Shown: positions 61,744 to 64,000 of the stretch, piece after piece
Position numbering within the stretch: the stretch's first letter is position 1
Layout: the number at the start of each line of letters is the position of its first letter
The notes under the pieces: model-generated
The model's database searches: none
What the model was told of the DNA's origin: nothing
Seen by the model: only the letters and a program-made list of their open reading frames with translations
Source: Lactobacillus amylovorus DSM 20531
GTDB taxonomy: Bacteria; Bacillota; Bacilli; Lactobacillales; Lactobacillaceae
Assembly: GCF_002706375.1 (NCBI RefSeq)
Contig: NZ_CP017706.1
Location: 1,054,001 to 1,118,000 of the forward strand
Length of the DNA: 64,000 nt
Direction: 5' to 3'
Program-made: the position numbers and the translations under genes

Positions 61744-63140
61744 GGCTCTATAATTTTTCCTGTTGATGACTTATCTATATGATAAGCTGTTAACAGGATT
61801 TTTTATTGCAAAAAAGAGGACATAGTCCTCTTCAATAAAAATCGTTTCCACACAAATTCTTATAAATAAAGGTGATCTCTATGTCCTCTCTTAATCATTG
61901 TATTAAATTCGAGCTTGATGTTAAAGACGAAAATATCGTTTTTAAAGATTATTTCTATAAATCGATCAAACTGCAAAAGCATAAAATCTATGAAGCTGAA
62001 TTGCTTCAACCTGTTTGTCCTTTCTGCGGCTCCCTAGATCTCTTACACAATGGCCATTTGATTACCAACATTCACTATCCGACAGCTAATGCAAGTTTAC
62101 CGGTCATTATCAGATTAGCTAAGCAACGAGTTAAATGTCGCGCTTGTGAGCGCTGGTCTATGGCTCAGTCTGAATTGGTAAATAAATACTGTTCTATTTC
62201 TAATGCCTCTAAGCTTAAAGTATTGTCAGCTTTAACTGAAGATCGATCTATGACCAGCATTGCCAGAGAAAACAATATTTCAATTAATACTGTTCAAAGA
62301 GTACTGGGTAACTGTTCACACCGGTTTATTGACAGCTACGAATATTTGCCAGCTCATTTAGCTTTTGATGAGTTTAAAGGAGTCGACCGCCAGCTGCACT
62401 TTATCTGCCTGGATGGTGATAATCATCAAGTCGTTCAGATTCTTAGAACTCGCTACAAGAAGACGCTGCTTAAGTATTTTGGTCGTTTCTCGCCCCAAGC
62501 TAGAGCTAACGTTAAAACGGTCACGATGGATCTTAATTTTTACTATCAAGATATCGTTAGAGCTTGTTTTCCTAATGCACAGATTGTCATTGATCGTTTT
62601 CACATGATTCAAATGCTTACGCGCTCATTCAACTCGCTGAGGGTCCAAGTCATGAAGACCTTTGATAAAAGATCGCGGCAATATCAGCTGCTTAAGTCTC
62701 CTTGGAAATTATACTTGAAGAAGTTTGATGAACTTGAAAAAGTTCATCCTCACTATAACTGGCACTACAAAGACTGCTTAACTCAAGCCCAAGTAGTTAC
62801 AGAAGGCATCAATACCAGCACTACCTTAGAGAATTCATATAACCTGATGCAAAGCTTTATTCAAGCCGTTGAAACGGGCAATACTCATGAGCTCAAATTA
62901 TTAATCAACTGCCAAGATCAAATTGGGACTTTAATGCACAAAACACTATTGACCTTTAAACATAACCTAAAAGCTGTGCTTAATGGAGCAAAACTGCCTT
63001 ATTCTAACGGCTGCCTTGAAGGGTTCAACCGCAAGATCAAACAAATTGAACGAACAGCTTTTGGCTATTCTAATTTTACTAATCTCTTAACCAGAATTCG
63101 TTTGGAAGAAAATCTGTACAAAGAAAACATACTAATCTAG
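61744..63140 (+). mobile_element. ISL3-family element, right end not found
   Basis: The left inverted repeat appears to begin at 61744 (GGCTCTATAATTTTTCC). No reverse complement of it is seen between the transposase stop and the window edge; an IS110 begins within a few bases of the stop. Either the right end lies beyond that IS110 or it is lost. A hairpin AAGAGGA / TCCTCTT (61814-61832) before the gene may block outside transcription. Confidence 0.65.
61881..63140 (+). CDS. ISL3-family transposase
   Basis: 419 residues from ATG 61881 (AAAGGTGA upstream). N-terminal zinc finger VCPFCGSLD...VKCRACERW, a helix-turn-helix (MTSIARENNISINTVQRV), and the DDE core: LAFDEFKGV (D), VTMDLNFYYQDI (D) and SNGCLEGFNRKIKQIERTAF (E). 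Appears intact. Confidence 0.9.
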   Translation: MSSLNHCIKFELDVKDENIVFKDYFYKSIKLQKHKIYEAELLQPVCPFCGSLDLLHNGHLITNIHYPTANASLPVIIRLAKQRVKCRACERWSMAQSELVNKYCSISNASKLKVLSALTEDRSMTSIARENNISINTVQRVLGNCSHRFIDSYEYLPAHLAFDEFKGVDRQLHFICLDGDNHQVVQILRTRYKKTLLKYFGRFSPQARANVKTVTMDLNFYYQDIVRACFPNAQIVIDRFHMIQMLTRSFNSLRVQVMKTFDKRSRQYQLLKSPWKLYLKKFDELEKVHPHYNWHYKDCLTQAQVVTEGINTSTTLENSYNLMQSFIQAVETGNTHELKLLINCQDQIGTLMHKTLLTFKHNLKAVLNGAKLPYSNGCLEGFNRKIKQIERTAFGYSNFTNLLTRIRLEENLYKENILI

Positions 63141-63377
63141 TGTTGGATTATGAATCGACGGATTCATGATCTGGCACTTTTTATTTTGTCTAAAATAGAA
63201 AGTGAAGATAAAGCAAATAAAGTCTTGGTTCTTTTGGACGTGTAACGTCGCAAAGAAAACGGACTGCTTTACCGCCTATTTATAAGTCTCTTCGAAGTCT
63301 GTGGGCACTTGATGCCGAGTTCAGAAAATGAGAATTCATAGGTTGATAAAACTGTTTGTCTTCACTTGGAGGTTAGA
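63141..63377 (+). ncRNA. IS110 upstream region, possible bridge RNA
   Basis: 237 bp with no ORF, containing ATGAATC-gacg-GATTCAT (63149-63168) and GACGT-gta-ACGTC hairpins. In IS110-family elements this side of the transposase can encode the bridge RNA. Assigned by position and structure only. Confidence 0.35.
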
Positions 63378-64000
63378 ATGATGAAACAAAATATTATCTT
63401 TGGCATTGATGTTAGCAGTAAATCGTCTACAGTTTGTGTAGTAATTGATCGAATTAAGCAAGGTGAAACCTTTAAGATTACTAATGATTCCTTTGGCTAT
63501 CAAGATCTATTGGATCGTTTAAATCAATACTTGATCACGCCTTTAGTAGTTTTTGAAGCTACGGGAGTTTATTCATTGAGTTTACAGGCTTTTTTAGAAG
63601 ATTATCATATCAAGTATTTAAAGCTTAATCCCTTAAAGGCTAAGAAGCTGATGGACAATAATCTAAGGCATAATAAAACCGATAAAGTTGATGCTTATCG
63701 GTTAGCTTTAATTCAATTCAATGCGCCACAAAAATTGCGTGCTCCTCAACCTAAGGAATATCATGAACTGCAAAATGCGAGTCGTTATTACGAAGAGCTT
63801 ACTCAAGCCCTGATAATCAATAAAAATCAGCTCCATCGTAATTTGCAGTCTACTTTTCCTCAGATAGAGAGTATCCTTTCAACTTCATCTGGCAGAGTTT
63901 ATTGGACGATTGTCAGCTTATTCCCGCATGCCCAATATGTTTTAAATCACAATGAAAACCAGGTCTTTCAAAGTTTGTTGGCCATTTCAGGAATTGGCAG
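63378..64000 (+). CDS. IS110-family transposase, 3' end outside window
   Basis: From ATG 63378 (TTGGAGG upstream) the frame is open to the window edge. DEDD domain: IIFGIDVSSKSSTV (first Asp), VVFEATGVYSLSLQ (Glu), KLNPLKAKKLMDNNLRHNKT, DKVDAYRLAL (Asp pair). The same family as the pseudogene at 9962 but clearly different in sequence; here the codon after GIDVS is intact. Confidence 0.9.
   Translation, partial: MMKQNIIFGIDVSSKSSTVCVVIDRIKQGETFKITNDSFGYQDLLDRLNQYLITPLVVFEATGVYSLSLQAFLEDYHIKYLKLNPLKAKKLMDNNLRHNKTDKVDAYRLALIQFNAPQKLRAPQPKEYHELQNASRYYEELTQALIINKNQLHRNLQSTFPQIESILSTSSGRVYWTIVSLFPHAQYVLNHNENQVFQSLLAISGIG

Overview
The window looks like a chromosomal segment of a Lactobacillus from the acidophilus/helveticus/crispatus group. 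Evidence: a 337-residue D-lactate dehydrogenase almost identical to the L. helveticus enzyme as I remember it, secreted SLAP-like surface proteins, a helveticin J-like bacteriocin gene, a class II (B12-dependent) ribonucleotide reductase, and IS110, ISL3 and lone-TnpB elements typical of these species. The DNA is AT-rich with strong AGGAGG-type ribosome binding sites. Species assignment is inference.

Layout. 1-2.3 kb: a holin plus helveticin J-like gene (minus strand) diverging from an XRE repressor and an ImmA/IrrE-type metallopeptidase, with three copies of a 10-bp operator between them. 2.3-4.5 kb: a secreted surface protein and a lone tnpB element. 4.5-9.6 kb: a surface-glycolipid-like cluster (acyltransferase, broken Rgg regulator, three GT8 glycosyltransferases, second acyltransferase). 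9.6-11.5 kb: a fully equipped 18-residue peptide gene, an IS110 with an in-frame stop, and a cytochrome b5-domain remnant. 11.5-14.5 kb: an FMN/FAD fumarate-reductase-type flavoprotein diverging from a LysR regulator. 14.5-26.5 kb: two almost identical rRNA operons in tandem, each 16S-tRNA-Ile-tRNA-Ala-23S-5S-tRNA-Asn on the minus strand, in a 5,651-bp direct repeat. 26.6-34.4 kb: deformylase-like protein, DUF2075 ATPase, serine hydrolase, PLD-helicase-DUF3427 protein, dead amino-acid permease and exonuclease III. 34.4-35.1 kb: a structured gene-free stretch. 35-41.6 kb: D-LDH, phosphatases, a broken EEP-family phosphodiesterase and a TetM-like GTPase. 41.6-44.5 kb: a tryptophan-type ABC transporter behind what looks like a leader-peptide attenuator. 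44.8-48.6 kb: small SLAP protein, MFS sugar transporter with a perfect cre site, small membrane protein, SGNH hydrolase and AI-2E-family protein. 48.8-52.6 kb: a vitamin B12 operon (B12-dependent ribonucleotide reductase, DUF4430 lipoprotein, CbrT-like ECF S-component, PduO adenosyltransferase) behind a NrdR-box-like palindrome. 52.6-56.5 kb: membrane protein, sortase-anchored protein and C69 dipeptidase. 56.6-59.5 kb: a modification-dependent-type restriction endonuclease split by a second lone tnpB element. 59.6-61.7 kb: sugar/maltose O-acetyltransferase, a 24-residue ORF in front of an AAC(3)-family acetyltransferase, and small membrane proteins. 61.7-64 kb: ISL3 followed at once by another IS110 that runs off the edge.

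The most interesting systems are: the holin-bacteriocin cassette under phage-like ImmR/ImmA-style control with a visible operator array; the Trp-codon leader peptide plus tandem terminators before the ABC transporter; the self-contained B12 uptake-adenosylation-use operon with an intrinsic-factor-like lipoprotein; the exact reconstruction of a restriction gene broken by a TnpB element; and several very small ORFs with complete expression signals. Many genes here are broken (Rgg, IS110, cytochrome b5 protein, permease, EEP phosphodiesterase, restriction enzyme), which fits a decaying, IS-rich, host- or dairy-adapted genome. All family names rest on recognition of motifs by eye, not on database searches.
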